A DNA stretch of 64,000 nucleotides from Anisus vortex (lineage: Eukaryota; Mollusca; Gastropoda; Planorbidae), in assembly GCA_949126835.1 (NCBI GenBank), contig OX421497.1:45221226-45285225 (forward strand), read 5' to 3'. Positions 10,441-21,567 of the stretch are shown here, piece by piece. The notes below the pieces were generated by a model, which did no database searches, was not told the DNA's origin, and saw only the letters and a list, made by a program, of their open reading frames with translations. The first letter of the stretch is position 1. The number at the start of each line of letters is the position of its first letter. Position numbers and translations under genes: made by a program.

Positions 10441-12060
10441 TGGAACTTTATCTTGATCAGGAAAAAAGAAAGTAACGAAGTGGAATAGCTTTTGAGAAGT
10501 TCTACAGTAGACCACAATAAGCTTATGCTTACAGCATCGATGGTTTTAGGCTGCGCATACATTTTTCCACATCCGCATTTTAATTTTGGCTTTTATGGTG
10601 AAATACAGCTAATCATACTATTACAGCTAAATCAAAAGTCACAAAATACACTTTTCATATTTTCAAAAAGGAAACAAACTGGGATCTGCCCAAGTGAAAA
10701 AATACTAAGTTTATTGTTGCTATATAATTCAAAAACGTTATAAAGAAAACCTTTCCATTTCTGTATTTTTTACAGAATGTTGAATATATAAAAAAGTGGG
10801 ATAGAGACCGAAACACATCTTTAAATACTTGTCGAAATTTAGATCAGACAGATGTATTTATGTAAACTATAAAAAAAAAGGCTAAGACAAGATATTCCTT
10901 TAATAAGCCTTCAGACCAAAACCGGTTGTAACTGTAAGGGATGTCAAAAATCGATGTGCTATATGCTTAAGCTACAGACCCAGCCTATAAACATATGTAT
11001 ATATATATATATATATACGGTGAAACTAATTTCTTATTATGTACTATAATATAGTATAGTCTCACTTCCTAAGACCGGCGAAAATAGGCCTATGTGTTTT
11101 CCTATGGTCTTAGCCAGTCTTAGGCGACCCCCTCGAAATGGTCGTTCGACCCCCACAGGGGTGCGACCCACAGGATGGGAACCGCTGAACTAGATGAATA
11201 ATTACAACAAATTCTAAAAGCAAATTTTACTGTTTTTTTTAAAAGTACTTTTCAACCAGTATCAGAGCAATACCCAATGAGCTACATAAGTCAACCTTAT
11301 GAAATAAATGCTTGTAATGATCTACTCTGTAAGAAAAACGAGTGTTGTAAGCTTATAGAAACTTATACTGGTCCTTTTTGTATTTCGCTTTCTGTTGCCC
11401 AAGATGACGGTCAAGGTAATGGAATATATTTTGAAAATTTACAACGAAATAGTGAAAATGCATCGAAGACATCAAAACACAGACAACAAACAACAACATA
11501 CATCAAAACACAGACAAAAAACAACAACTACACACACCATTATGTTTGATGACATTGGCTTTAAGATAACAATCAGGTCTGTAGCCCGGTCGATGAAGAC
11601 AAATCTATGCTCAAAATAGCTAGTAATAGCTATAATTTATATAGTATTATTATGACAAACTTTGGAGCATTATATATCAAATGACAATGTTTTTGATTTA
11701 TTCTGTTGAGGTACCAGCCTAAAGAAGTTCTCTTGAAACTACTGGTCATTGTTCTTTGTAAGGCACAAACTGTATTATAGACTTGATTTGCATGCATGTT
11801 TATTGCTTTATTTGGCTAGTTTTTTAATTATGCCCACTATTTTCAACTGTTTATGTAAAGCTGTTTTTATTTTTTAAAGTAAATTTTTTAGCAGCTATTA
11901 TTATATAATCAACATATGTTTGAAATTAAATCTGTTTGATCGCTATGGACTCGTGCGCCGGTTGAGTGATCAGCACAAAAGTTGAATACATATTAAAATT
12001 AAATTCCTCCAGAGGTGTTTAGAATTATTTAGGGATGTTAAACGAAAACCGGAATACAAT
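10440..12060. other. No recognisable gene
   Basis: AT-rich sequence with short open frames that I cannot assign (for example 10492-10743 and 11277-11549). A TA run lies near 10997-11018. At about 11125-11195 there is the end of a hAT-like MITE (a GTGCGACCCACAGG block followed by GGGAACCGCTG). Nothing else is supported. Confidence 0.5.
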
Positions 12061-12814
12061 GGCGAACAAGCATCTCCGCTGACGGCCTCTCCGACATCCA
12101 CCTTCTACCGTGGCCTGGAGGATTGTTTTTGACAGGCTATTACACATGACCGAACCATATCAGTTTGCGCCGTTTCATTGATGTCATAATGTTTTATTGA
12201 GGGCCTGCAATTGTGTTCTACGTAGGAGATTCAAAGAATTTTTCTCATGCATTTATTTTCGAATGCCTGCAACTTGTTTTCAGTTGCTGATTGCAACGTT
12301 CGGGTCCCACATCCATAGAGAACAATGGTTTTGACAAGGACTCTGTAAAGTCCGAGCATTTGTTGGGAGACTAATGCAATAATTGGTGAAAATGTATGTT
12401 ATGTAACTCTTGTATAAGGATACGTGCAAATTGTTGGAGGCATTCCGCCTAAGGTGAAACGACTAATTTGATCTGTGCAATTTTTGAAAGTCGTGATTTG
12501 CTGACAGATTAACAGATCAATATTTCTAGTATAGCGAAAAACTAAACATGGCTAGCCTTTCTTCTAAAACAGTTGTTTGTGATGATAAATTGGGTAAATT
12601 AGGTGTAGGCCTACTTATAATCAGAGAAACTGTTTCCTAAAGAACAACATTGAAATGCTCCTACTCTTAGCTCACAGCCCCGCCCCCCCCAGACCACCTG
12701 CTCTCAGCAGATGAGGTGCGGCGCACGCCCAGATACTTTTTCCAGCCTAAGGGCTAACCTCTTAAAGTCCCCTCGCTCTGCCATCCCGACCCCGTCCCCT
12801 CTTCGTAATGGCGG

Positions 12815-12920
12815 CTGGGCATTGTGCAGGCCACACAATCCCATTGAATGCCGTGGCCACAAAAACTGGTTAACGCTGCTTCACCGGCCCCGTGGATCAA
12901 CTTGGTCCGACGGGATACAT
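12815..12920 (+). mobile_element. tRNA-derived SINE, tail fragment
   Basis: Same tail as at 3762-3900: GGGCATTGTGCAGGCCACAC, GCCGTGGCCAC and TTGGTCCGACGG in order. The head is missing. Confidence 0.75.
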
Positions 12921-13124
12921 TACTTATACTTTACTAAATATCTTAAATATACATCCTACATATCCCGTAGTCTGTTGGACCGTTGGGGCGCCACAGATGA
13001 CATGTACACCAGCCTCTTCTATTCCTCCCGTCTCTCAGCCTTTCTCAATGCGTCGCACAGCTTGCTCCTTAATGATGTCCTCCTATCGTTTCTTTTGTCT
13101 TCCTCTTTGTCTCCCCCCTCTGGT

Positions 13125-13330
13125 GGTGCCATGCAGAATAGTTTTGGAAAACCCGTTGGCTCTTGTTATGTGGCCATACCATTCCAGCTTTCTTTTCTTG
13201 ACTGTAGCCAGCAGGTCCTTTTATTGTCCAATATGCGGGAGTATCCTTTTTCGTATCTGCTCATTGGATATGTGGTCTCTATAGCAGATGCCGAGAAGGT
13301 TTCTAAAGTTTCTCATGCAATTAATATAGA
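13125..13330 (-). mobile_element. RTE-like LINE fragment
   Basis: Reverse-strand match to the end domain seen at 5515-5790 and 33195-33700: the LINE stretch that ends in a KTIL-type motif, then an upstream NEQIR-like part. It has no RT motif and is broken by stops. Confidence 0.6.
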
Positions 13331-13689
13331 ACAACTAAAACAAAGTTTCTCGGATAAAATCCTTTATGTGCGTTTGTATTTAACCTTCCGATGAAGTTGC
13401 CCTTAAATATACGCATCCCACATAGTCAGGCAAAATTACAAAATCGAAGCTAATATAAACGCGCATAATTAGACTTATAAATGACAATATCATTGAAAAC
13501 CTTAATGCTTTAGGGATAGAATGATGACGTTAGTTATGAAAAAATCAAACGTATTTACTTTATTATACAAAGAAAGAAGCGAATGAATTTTTTTGTTTTT
13601 ATATTAATATTATCTTACTTTGTTTATAAGACATTATTTTTTAAACAGTACCCTTCCGAATATTTTGCGTTTCAAAAAGAAATAAAGGA

Positions 13690-14399
13690 GCTGCAAAAGA
13701 GCAGTAAACACACAAAGGCAAGGTAAAATTATATTTATTATGCTTTCCATTGGGATTTCCCAAATACGCATCATTAAATCTGCAGAAAATAGAAGAAGCT
13801 AAAAACCGATTTTCAGAAATGGTGTAAACGAGGCTGAAAATGTGAAAGACTTCTATCAGAGGGTTTCCGTCTATGTGCCAAGTTTCAGCTTGTTAAGCTA
13901 GAAAAAGTTGGTCAATAAGCCTTACCGAAGGTGGTGAGGTCGGTCGCCAGACAGCCAGTAAGCTAGAAAGATATGTAGAGTTATTATAAAAGATTTTAAG
14001 AATAACGATAAGAGGGTCACAGTGAATTCAGTAAAAACTGTTTAAACCTTACCATTAATGACTAATGGTTGGATAACTTTGGCAATATATTAAGATTTAC
14101 TTTAAGTATGATATACATTTATATATGTGTGTGAGTGTTGAAACGTTTCATTTAACACCAACATCATAATTTGCACACAAAAAAAAAAATTAAAAAAATT
14201 AACAAATCCGTTTGAAAAGCAAACAATAATTTCCAATGTATAATATATTATTAACATTTTGTATTCAATTGCAGCTTGAATTTGAGATTCTATAAACTAT
14301 TCAAAAAATTTGATTTTACGACGGTAAATAAAACGAGTAAAAACTTTACATATATCTATACTTATTATTGAGTATACACTGAAGGAACTGGGCTCAGCA
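13690..14399. other. No gene seen; 3' flank of the M20 pseudogene
   Basis: AT-rich with short A and TA runs. On the minus strand this would be the 3' UTR and downstream flank of the pseudogene that ends at 14400. I do not see a clear AATAAA signal on that strand close to the stop codon. Confidence 0.4.
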
Positions 14400-14575
14400 T
14401 TATTCTGGGTTAGCTTCAGCAGTGACTATGCCAGCAGACTCGTACAGCCGAACCAGCTCCGCCTGGTGCTCCTCGAAGACTTCCTTCATGTTCTCTTCAG
14501 AGATCATCAGATCGATGGCCATCATGGCGAGTGCCTTCCCCTGGACGATGCTCATAAACTCACACTCACTAGAAC
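14400..14575 (-). pseudogene. M20 pseudogene, last exon
   Basis: Encodes CEFMSIVQGKALAMMAIDLM and a charged tail ending AEANPE before TAA at 14400-14402. KALAMxAxD is the characteristic carboxyl-terminal helix of PM20D2-like proteins. The acceptor is TTTCTACTCAG at 14576. Confidence 0.85.
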
Positions 14576-14767
14576 CTGAGTAGAAACAAAACACAAGTCC
14601 GAGTTGTAGTTTATAATAATAATTATTGTTATATTTGTATTGCGCTGCCAGTGGCTGCTAACAGTATCCAGGACGCCCATGCGTACAGAGCAATAGTTTT
14701 CACCGGTCACTACCTTCTTAATATTACCACCCTGTATGTGCTGCTAAGAACGTTGTGGTACACTAGG

Positions 14768-14945
14768 CAGGGGTCGGCAACCCTTGGCACGCAGAGCGAT
14801 TAGCAGTGGCACGCGGAAGACCTCCAAAATGGGAATTCAAGTTACTTTTACAAGAAACCTAGTGCAAGAGCATCTCGACTTTTAGACCATTGGCACGCTG
14901 AATGAATTAGAAATCCTAATTCGGCACACTATTATCAAAAGGAGT
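14768..14945. mobile_element. hAT-type MITE fragment (related to 21397-21551)
   Basis: Begins CAGGGGTCGGCAACCCTTGG, a terminal sequence common to short hAT derivatives, followed by GGCACGC blocks that recur at 21397-21551. The far end is not clear. It lies in the last intron of the pseudogene. Confidence 0.6.
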
Positions 14946-15074
14946 ATTTGACCAGGGTGGCAGAGATGATCAGAGATCGCCAAACCAATCAACAAAGCTC
15001 ATAATATTTACTTCACGACGGATTTGTACCGCCTCCACCCTTTTCTCATGACAAAAGGCAATTACGTTACTCAC

Positions 15075-15183
15075 CTGCGTATCGACTGAACTCATCGGTG
15101 CCAACTTCTACGGATGTGCCAGCGTAGTATAAGACTTTTAATGTTGGCACCGCTGTGGTTAAGTTGGCAATATCATCTGGCGG
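15075..15183 (-). pseudogene. M20 pseudogene, exon with the last metal site
   Basis: Encodes PPDDIANLTTAVPTLKVLYY and AGTSVEVGTDEFSRYA. It aligns with GSTDFGNVS, VVPGIHPYFHIG and the following segment of PM20D2. The histidine expected in the IHP/FHIG part, the last metal ligand of the family, is replaced. Acceptor TTTTGCAG, donor GCAG|GTGAGT. Phase 1 into the last exon gives AGSSE as expected. Confidence 0.85.
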
Positions 15184-15849
15184 CTGCAAAAGGAAATAAA
15201 ACCCCAGAATTTAGATAACCTTAAAGACATATTTCTCAGGATCGAAATTTGATATCAAGACATCAGATTCGTAATAATTTATAATTTATCATCATCAATA
15301 TATATAATTACGGTGAATTTGTTTGTTTATATATATTTATATATATGTTTGTCCCCTAGAGGCGCCTAAGCCGTTTGACTAAAAAGGCCAAAAGTTAAAT
15401 GTATAAATTGGAAACGTCCTCAAATAGAGAAATTTATTTTATGACTTATTATCATGAATGTGTTGATTTAAAAAATCCAAAATGTTAGAGCCAACTATGC
15501 AAATAAATATAACTGTACATAACAAATGGCCAATTCCCTTCAATTACTTTGTTGAACGCGATAATTACTATGTTGTACACGAGAGTCTTATCGGGTTTTC
15601 CCACTGCTGTTGTTGTTTTTTTTTATTGTGGCGATACCTTTTTTTAAAAGTTACGCACCGCAATTTGGCTTGGAGAGTTTAAATTGTGTAGTCCTACTTT
15701 TAAAAAATACTAGCCTATGACGTTATGTCTATCAAATCATTTATTTTGTCATTATAAATGTTTGAATTATCCTTTTAAGTAAAAGTAACCAAATGTTTTA
15801 ATTATTTAATGGATTCAAGTCGCTATTGAGAACATCCTTTAATAGGCGA

Positions 15850-16170
15850 CTTTATTCACTCTATAAATTAAATGATACGAATTATAAAGGACAAGTTAGG
15901 GGACTTTATTCAACTATCACTAAGTCAGTCATTACCAACCTACTCCCATTATGTGTCCTGTCCTACAAGACTTGAATGGACACTTGACATGTGTTACGGT
16001 AATATAACAAGTGATTATGTCTCTCACAGTTTATTTCCACTTGGAGAATCGGATCACACAATGATACACCTTACCCCTCGTTACAAACCAGTCTTAAAGT
16101 TGTCAAAACCTATTATTTATGGGATGGCCGAATCATTAATTATTTATTTAAAAAGGAAGTACACATTTCG
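15850..16170 (+). mobile_element. LINE endonuclease fragment
   Basis: The frame at 15872-16177 contains CPTRLEWTLDMCYGNI, then PLGESDHTMIHLTPRY and LKLSKP. This is the carboxyl part of an apurinic-type endonuclease of a non-LTR retrotransposon; SDH is its conserved catalytic-site motif. No RT follows, so the copy is a fragment. It sits in an intron of the M20 pseudogene, opposite strand. Confidence 0.7.
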
Positions 16171-16370
16171 TAGTTAATGACAATAGCCGAAACTTGTATT
16201 GCAATTGGCTTTAAGTCTTACAGTTTATGCAGAAGAATTTAATAGACTTACGAAATTAACCATTTTGCGGTGCATCCTATAATAATTAGCGTACAGTTTT
16301 GCAGCAAGGTAAAAGAGAATTCTCAGAAAAGGATAATTTTCGGTCGCCCACAGACTCCCCCTTTGCTTAC

Positions 16371-16496
16371 CTCAATGGACTTCTTCTTGTGGTGGAACGT
16401 GAACCCCATCAGAGTGGCGTTGTTTTTGTACAACTCGACAAGTCTCGAGCACGTGATGTTGCACAGAAACTCCTTCACGGACGGCTCGATCTCAAA
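16371..16496 (-). pseudogene. M20 pseudogene, exon 6 of the visible set
   Basis: Encodes 42 residues in phase 0, starting FEIEPSVKEFLCNITC and ending FHHKKSIE. It corresponds to the stretch before the GSTDFGNVS motif. Acceptor ATCATTTAG and donor GAG|GTAAGC. Confidence 0.8.
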
Positions 16497-16974
16497 CTAA
16501 ATGATTGACACAAAAATATAAGTCTCGTAGAGTCTGGTAAATTTACTACAAGATTCATACGATTACTATATAAATACAAGTCTATAAGATTGCTTTTTTT
16601 TGTTAGGACCGTTATACGGGTTTTGTATAAAAGGCTATCTCTTACTGATTTATTTCTATTTCAATGAAATTCTTTGTAGCCTACAAAATTAATGAACTTT
16701 AAAGACTTAATTGGTTTCGTAAATTTAGCTAAGGATTCATTAGTTGCTAATACTTTATTGAATTAACGGTCTATTAATAAGTCTACTTTTAACCTAAACA
16801 AGTCTCCAATGAATGCATTATAATCATAAAAAGCCTACTGTACGAATTTAAATGTATTAATTAAGTTAAAACATATAGAAATAATGTTCAAATTGTCTCG
16901 CAACATGTGATCGCTTCAAAATGCTACATATGTCTGCAATCTTCCAAACAATAATAATACCATACAATAATGCC

Positions 16975-17430
16975 TAAAAAAACGGACAAGCCTAGCGGTT
17001 CTTACGTCCAGAGTGTAACGATGTTCATGGATGGACCAAGTGCTTTAAGACGTGCCATGTAGCACATAGGACAATTTCCTCAGCCGCATGAACTGCATTA
17101 CCGGAATTCCCTTCGGATCATATCGTGGCTCGCACGTATACTTGGTATAACAAATCCCAGACTATAGGTATGGGCATCCAGGTATAAGGGCGGGGATTTG
17201 CAGCGCGCATTGCTTCCTCTCCACCGAGGCTCAAAGTCTCTCGGCAGTAACTAGAGACCTCAGACGCGCATCAGGAGCTGGTTCCCACATGCGTTAGCCT
17301 ACCGCTGTGATCTTCCTGTAAGCGTGGTGCTGAATTTCACACTTCGCCAGCGATGAAGCCCATTTTGTACAGAAGTGGCATATACTTCCAAACATAGTCG
17401 GGTATAACACCAACAGTATTTGGAACAGCG
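16975..17430 (-). mobile_element. I-type LINE 3' UTR fragment
   Basis: A GC-rich island that reads, on the minus strand, as the 3' UTR seen at about 5110-5510. Shared anchors in order are CATGCGTTAGCC (reversed), the GGAAGCAATG block, CCTATAGT, the TGATCC block, a CATGGCACG block and CTTGTCCG at the end. It contains no coding part and is an extremely 5'-truncated insertion. Confidence 0.75.
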
Positions 17431-18001
17431 CTCATTGTATTATTTGTTCAACCGTCTGTATTCACTTAGTCTGTCTACACTTGTTCTGTAGTGCATCGTA
17501 AACATTTTCTGTGTTTTCGAACCTTTTTTTTTTTATTTTGTAATTGTCTTTAGAATCGTCTTCGGACCATCAAGACAATATATCGATGTATAATCACTAG
17601 AATCGAGAGATAAAATAGAGGTAAGTCTTTGATCATATTATTGTAGAGCAGTATTTAAGTACATTTTTATCTATACTATTTATAAAGAACTTCTTTCTTT
17701 TATATACATACTCAGTAAAAAAAATGAAACCATGATAAGACTTTTTATTGTTAACGCCTGCATTTTGTTGCTATTAACATGATAGGTGATTATTATTAAA
17801 TTGTTTCAATGTGTCCAATATTCAACTTTGATTATTTTGTTTTTCTTTTCTACTATATCGACGGTTAAATATTGTCAAAATAGACCGTTGGCCATTCTGA
17901 CAGTCAGGCGTTCAAAGATCTGCAAAGGTGTTTTTTTCACTTGTACTTCGAACAAGAAGCACCCATTCAGATCCGCGGCGTTCTATGTTTTCGTTACTTA
18001 C

Positions 18002-18156
18002 TCTACAAACAGAGGCAATGGCTGCGGCCTCGTAGCATCTTTGCAGCATCTCGCTGACAACCTTCATCTCCATGGGCTTCGGTGCCTTGATGACAAACTC
18101 CATGTTGGCAAACTCAGGCATGACGTCGGCTTTCTTACCGGCATCTCCAATGATCC
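18002..18156 (-). pseudogene. M20 pseudogene, exon 5 of the visible set
   Basis: Encodes GIIGDAGKKADVMPEFANME, FVIKAPKPMEMKVVSEML and CYEAAAIASVCR, matching the GIIKNGGVKPNIIPS and FRAAALASGC regions of PM20D2. It is open, 155 bp, with acceptor CTTGCCAG and donor AGA|GTAAGT. Confidence 0.85.
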
Positions 18157-18339
18157 CTGGCAAGGACAACATGTGACCGTTTACCGAAACTTAATTATAT
18201 GTTTAACAAGACACAAATAGAGGCAAATAGCCACCATGCAGGCAGTCAATCCATGATTTGCATATAAATCAATTCATTGTCAGCTGCATCCGTAAATTAC
18301 TAAATGTCCGGTGGCAAGATAAGGTCCCAAACCAAGAAA

Positions 18340-18660
18340 TTTTAATGCTACAGAAGTGATGAAAACACTCAATCCACAGCTGCGGAAATCTCAAGAGCGA
18401 TGGACCGGTCACTTAATGAGAATGCCAGAATATAGACTGACCAAGAAACTTCTTTTCGGCGATGTGACACGCGTTCAAGGAAAAACTGGTGGCAACAAAA
18501 AAGCGAGTCATAGACAGCCTGATGTCTTTCGTGAAAAAAACGTGATGTCAAAGTGATCAAAACTAGCGCACACTTGGCAGAAAAAAAACAAACGTCTAAT
18601 GCTGAGCTAAATAGATAAACAGAGAAACACCAATGACAATAGATCCTGCATATTGCTGAC
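18340..18660 (+). mobile_element. LINE carboxyl-terminal fragment (second RTE-like type)
   Basis: Frame 18356-18556 reads RWTGHLMRMPEYRLTKKLLF then a GGNKK motif. This pattern (RWxGHxxRMP, LPKKLLYGE, GGQKKR) closes many RTE-like retrotransposon proteins. It is shorter than and different from the KTILQG type at 1241-1507. Stops follow. Confidence 0.55.
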
Positions 18661-19130
18661 AAATTTCAAAACCAATTCCTTTGAGTGTAAACTATGCAAA
18701 ATGACCTTTAAAGTGTTCTTAGCCCTAATAGGAGACCAGCGAAGCCAGATATTTATATAAGGACGTGATCATCCTTGGACATGTGGACGAACAAGAAATA
18801 CATTGTAAAATAATGTATCTTTTTACTTTCATAATCTTGCAGCTAGAATTTCTACATAAGCATTACACTGATACAAAAACTAAAGATAAACAAGCATCAA
18901 TTGAACTTAGTTTTAGTGGCCATGTTAAATGTACCGCTACAGTTTTATTGCGAAAATAAGTAAATAATCACTGATAGCATAGAAATTGTTCCGTTTGACG
19001 GCACATTAATTTTTAGAGTCAGTTTTGACATGCTATTCAAAAAGACCCTGTTTGAATTGTATATACCTTCAAAGCTAATACCTTATTAGTTGTTTAGTTG
19101 CCAAATCACCCCGCACAAAGATAATATTAC

Positions 19131-19274
19131 CTTTGACCACCCAATCCTCTATGAACTGCTGTCTTGCAGAGGCGATATTCTGGTAGGCCAGCACGACGGT
19201 GTTCACTAGGTTAGCGAACTTCCCACGGGCGATATCTCTCCTGTCGACTACGCCCTCTGTAGGTAATCTTATTC
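19131..19274 (-). pseudogene. M20 pseudogene, dimerisation-domain exon, frameshifted
   Basis: The first third reads NKITYRGRSRQERYRPWEV, which lines up with the family's YYGKASHSA..PWEG stretch but has lost the histidine. The rest, ANLVNTVVLAYQNIASARQQ, is in another frame, so one base was gained or two lost between PWE and ANL. Acceptor TTTTCACCAG and donor AAAG|GTAATA look functional, and the exit phase fits the next exon. Confidence 0.8.
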
Positions 19275-19299
19275 CTGGTGAAAATTACAGGAGAATGGG

Positions 19300-19314
19300 G
19301 GGGGGGGGGGGGGG
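19300..19314 (+). repeat. G tract
   Basis: A run of about 15 G followed by GAGAGAG, immediately after the dimerisation-domain exon's upstream intron begins. No function is assigned. Confidence 0.8.
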
Positions 19315-19499
19315 AGAGAGTTTTAAGTAGATTTTTCTTAAAGTTTTTTAAACTAGCACTGCAAGCAATTCTTTAGAGTTTTTTTATAAGATCGAGTAGA
19401 ACATAATTTTAAAATGTGTAGTCTTTGATATAGTCTATTAAAACTTAGTTTTTCAAATCCAGGCTTATTACTCTATTGTAAGTAATAAGTAGAGTACCC

Positions 19500-19640
19500 T
19501 TCGGACCACACTTATCATGGGGCTGGTGAATCAGCGTTCACCAGTTTCTGAGGCAACGGCATACTAGGGGATGTGTGGCCAGCACAATGCCCAGCCGCTT
19601 TTACTGTACCCCTCCCCCCCCCCCAACTAGTGTCAAGTAC
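19500..19640 (-). mobile_element. tRNA-derived SINE, partial
   Basis: The tail half of the SINE on the minus strand: TTCACCAGTTTCTGAGG, then GGCATACTAGGGGATGTG, then GGCCAGCACAATGCCCAGCC. The head is lost after a C run at 19612-19624. Confidence 0.75.
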
Positions 19641-19759
19641 CCATCTGAGCTGGGTAGACAACAAATGACTAATTTCTTGTAAAATTATTTAATAAAGTAT
19701 TATTTATCTAGTTGTTGTTTTCTTCATGTTGTTCATTCATTACAGTAAGTATGTCTTCT

Positions 19760-20030
19760 TTGGACCAAACTGATCATAGGGCTGGTAAAACAGCGTTCAC
19801 CAGTTTCTGTGGCCACGGCATATTATTAAGGGAGGTGTGGCCAGCACAACGCTTAGCCACCTTTACTCTACCCCAACTAGTGTCAGGTACCCATCAGAGC
19901 TGGGTAGACTCAGGGACACCCTCAAGTCCCGTGAAGAACAATCCTAGCCTCCAACTGGATTCGAAACCAGAAACTTCGGGTCGCCAATCGAACGCATTGT
20001 CGTTCGGCCACCGAGCCTTATATAGGTCTT
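19760..20030 (-). mobile_element. tRNA-derived SINE, full length
   Basis: On the minus strand the copy starts with GGCTCGGTGGCCGAACGACA (A-box region) and has GGTTTCGAATCC as the B box about 40 bases on. Then comes the body with GGACTTGAGGGTGTCCC and AGCTCTGATGGGTACC, and the tail with GGCCACAGAAACTGGTGAAC. This is the reference copy in the window for the fragments at 3762, 12815, 19500, 22016, 26600, 27178 and 44985. A two-box RNA polymerase III promoter is expected to drive it. Confidence 0.85.
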
Positions 20031-20179
20031 TTGTGCCGAGGAAGATGAGTTTAGCTGTTAGCTTGGCGCTGACATACGGACAGTTACCTAACGACACCCT
20101 CCAGATCCGGAAACGTTTCAATAACGTCTGGGCGTCAATGCATGCGCACTGACATCTAGGCGTGTATTAATATGATACA

Positions 20180-20690
20180 CTTACATCGGGTACCAATAAA
20201 CTCTAGCTTAAGTTTAGCCGCCGACACACTTACACACTTACACTTACAGCTAGGCGCCGACACACTTTCACTTACAGCTAGGCGCCAACTCACATTCACC
20301 TAGGCACCAAGTCACTTGCACTTACAGCTTGGCGCTGACACACTTTCACTTACAGCTAGGCACCGAGACACTTTCACGTACAGTTTGGCGCCGACACACT
20401 TACATTTACAGCTTGACACCGAGACAATTACACTTTCATCTAGGCACTGAGACCTACTTACAGCTTGGCACCAAGACATCTACATTCACATATTAGCGCC
20501 AGTAAACTTACACGCACACTTACACTTGGCGCCATAACACGTACACTTACATCTGGGTTGCAATTATCTTACTATTACATCTCGTCGCCACTAAATTCTA
20601 CAATTATATCTGGGCCTCCAATACACTTACACTTACAGTTTGGCGCCAAGACACATACCCTTACATCTGGGCGCCTATAAACTGGGGCTT
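20180..20690. repeat. Degenerate minisatellite (about 30-bp units)
   Basis: Loose tandem units built on ACACTTACACTTACAGCT and GGCGCCGACAC. The array runs to the donor side of the M20 exon at 20665-20811 and slightly overlaps it, so the exon's 3' end may have been shaped by the array. Confidence 0.75.
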
Positions 20691-20811
20691 CACATTGGTG
20701 TAATGGCACGGGTAAGCTGTGAGCAAGAAGTCGATCCCTTTAAAACAGCCATCCTGGAACATCAGAATTTTGCCAATATTGTCAGGATGTCCACAGCACC
20801 AATGACTGTCA
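20665..20811 (-). pseudogene. M20 pseudogene, exon with the lost PAEE site, frameshifted
   Basis: Two frames are needed: VTVIGA at the start, then NIGKILMFQDGCFKGIDFLL and TAYPCHYTNV. A codon-splitting base seems to be missing at the acceptor, which reads CAAG|TGACAG where the previous exon needs a leading G; as written, the splice gives an immediate TGA. A second shift falls where family members carry PAEE, and that motif is gone. The exon is 147 bp, and 149 would restore both entry and exit phase. The donor is AT|GTAAGG. Confidence 0.75.
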
Positions 20812-21177
20812 CTTGTAAGATTAAACACAACAAAATAAGAGTTGATTGTTTACTCGTATTTGCAACTTAACGCAGCAAAAACAATAATGAATTTTAAATT
20901 TGATTCATTAAATAGAATCTTTTTTTCTAAGTTCACAATTCTCATTTTCCGAACTAATATTTTGTACAGAAAAATGTAATTAGTCTATTCTCCAGTATTA
21001 CGTTTAAAAAAGAACACAAAAAAAAAACACATTAGAAGCTATTAATATGGCTGTAAAAAAATGGCAGAATCCACAAAGACATCCCATACATTTATATTGA
21101 AAGCAAAAGTTATCACAACCTAGAAGAACATACATTTCCGTGAACATTACACTTATTGAATACACTAGACGAGTTAC

Positions 21178-21361
21178 CATGCCAACCGGCTCCGTAGCAA
21201 ACTTAATCACTGTCTGCACGCCCAGCGCCGCTGTCAAGGCCACGACGGTCACCAGGTTATGACCACGGGAGTGTCCCGTTGCCTCATCCGCATCGTACTG
21301 ACACAGGAAGCCGATGTTGGGGTGGTCCACGCCGCCAACTTCCCCTTCGCCAAACTCAGCG
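21178..21361 (-). pseudogene. M20 pseudogene, exon with the first metal site
   Basis: Encodes AEFGEGEVGG, NIGFLCQYDADEATGHSRGH and NLVTVVALTAALGVQ. The fold-defining GFLCxYDA stretch is kept, but the GHACGHN-type motif has arginine in place of cysteine, which in M20D-type enzymes is a metal ligand. The acceptor is GCTTTGCAG and the donor ATG|GTAACT, leaving phase 0. Confidence 0.85.
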
Positions 21362-21396
21362 CTGCAAAGCAACAAAAAAAAAAAGTTCTTTAAAAC

Positions 21397-21551
21397 GGGG
21401 ATCGGTCTTGGCACGCAGAGCTATTTTCAACGGCACGCGGAACACACAATAATTCATGTCCCTTGTACAAAACAGGATAACTTTATGGTTGTTGGCACGC
21501 TGAATGAAATCCTACCTTGGCACTCTATTGTCAAAAGGTTGCCGACCCTTG
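21397..21551. mobile_element. hAT-type MITE
   Basis: Same family as 14768-14945: GGCACGCAGAGC near the left end, GGCACGCTGAATGAA in the middle, and a right end reading AAAAGGTTGCCGACCCTTG, the reverse complement of the usual start. It lies 36 bp upstream of an M20 pseudogene exon. Confidence 0.65.
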
Positions 21552-21567
21552 CTCTAAAACATACATC

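Larger units (their letters stand above)
12061..13690. repeat. Paralogous segment of the 1.4-6.1 kb region
   Basis: The order here is RTE-like LINE end (12061-12540), linker (12540-12650), C-rich block (12655-12800), SINE tail (12815-12920), linker, RTE-like fragment (13125-13330) and the AT-rich block ending near 13690. The same order occurs at 1378-6050, where a CR1-like LINE (2168-3045), the repeat at 3290-3610, an I-type LINE (4070-5519) and a palindrome interrupt it. This copy is the more compact, ancestral-looking one. Confidence 0.8.

Noticed and set aside
17786..18220. 144-codon plus-strand frame
   Set aside because: It runs opposite the M20 pseudogene exon at 18002-18156, and its codons mirror that exon.
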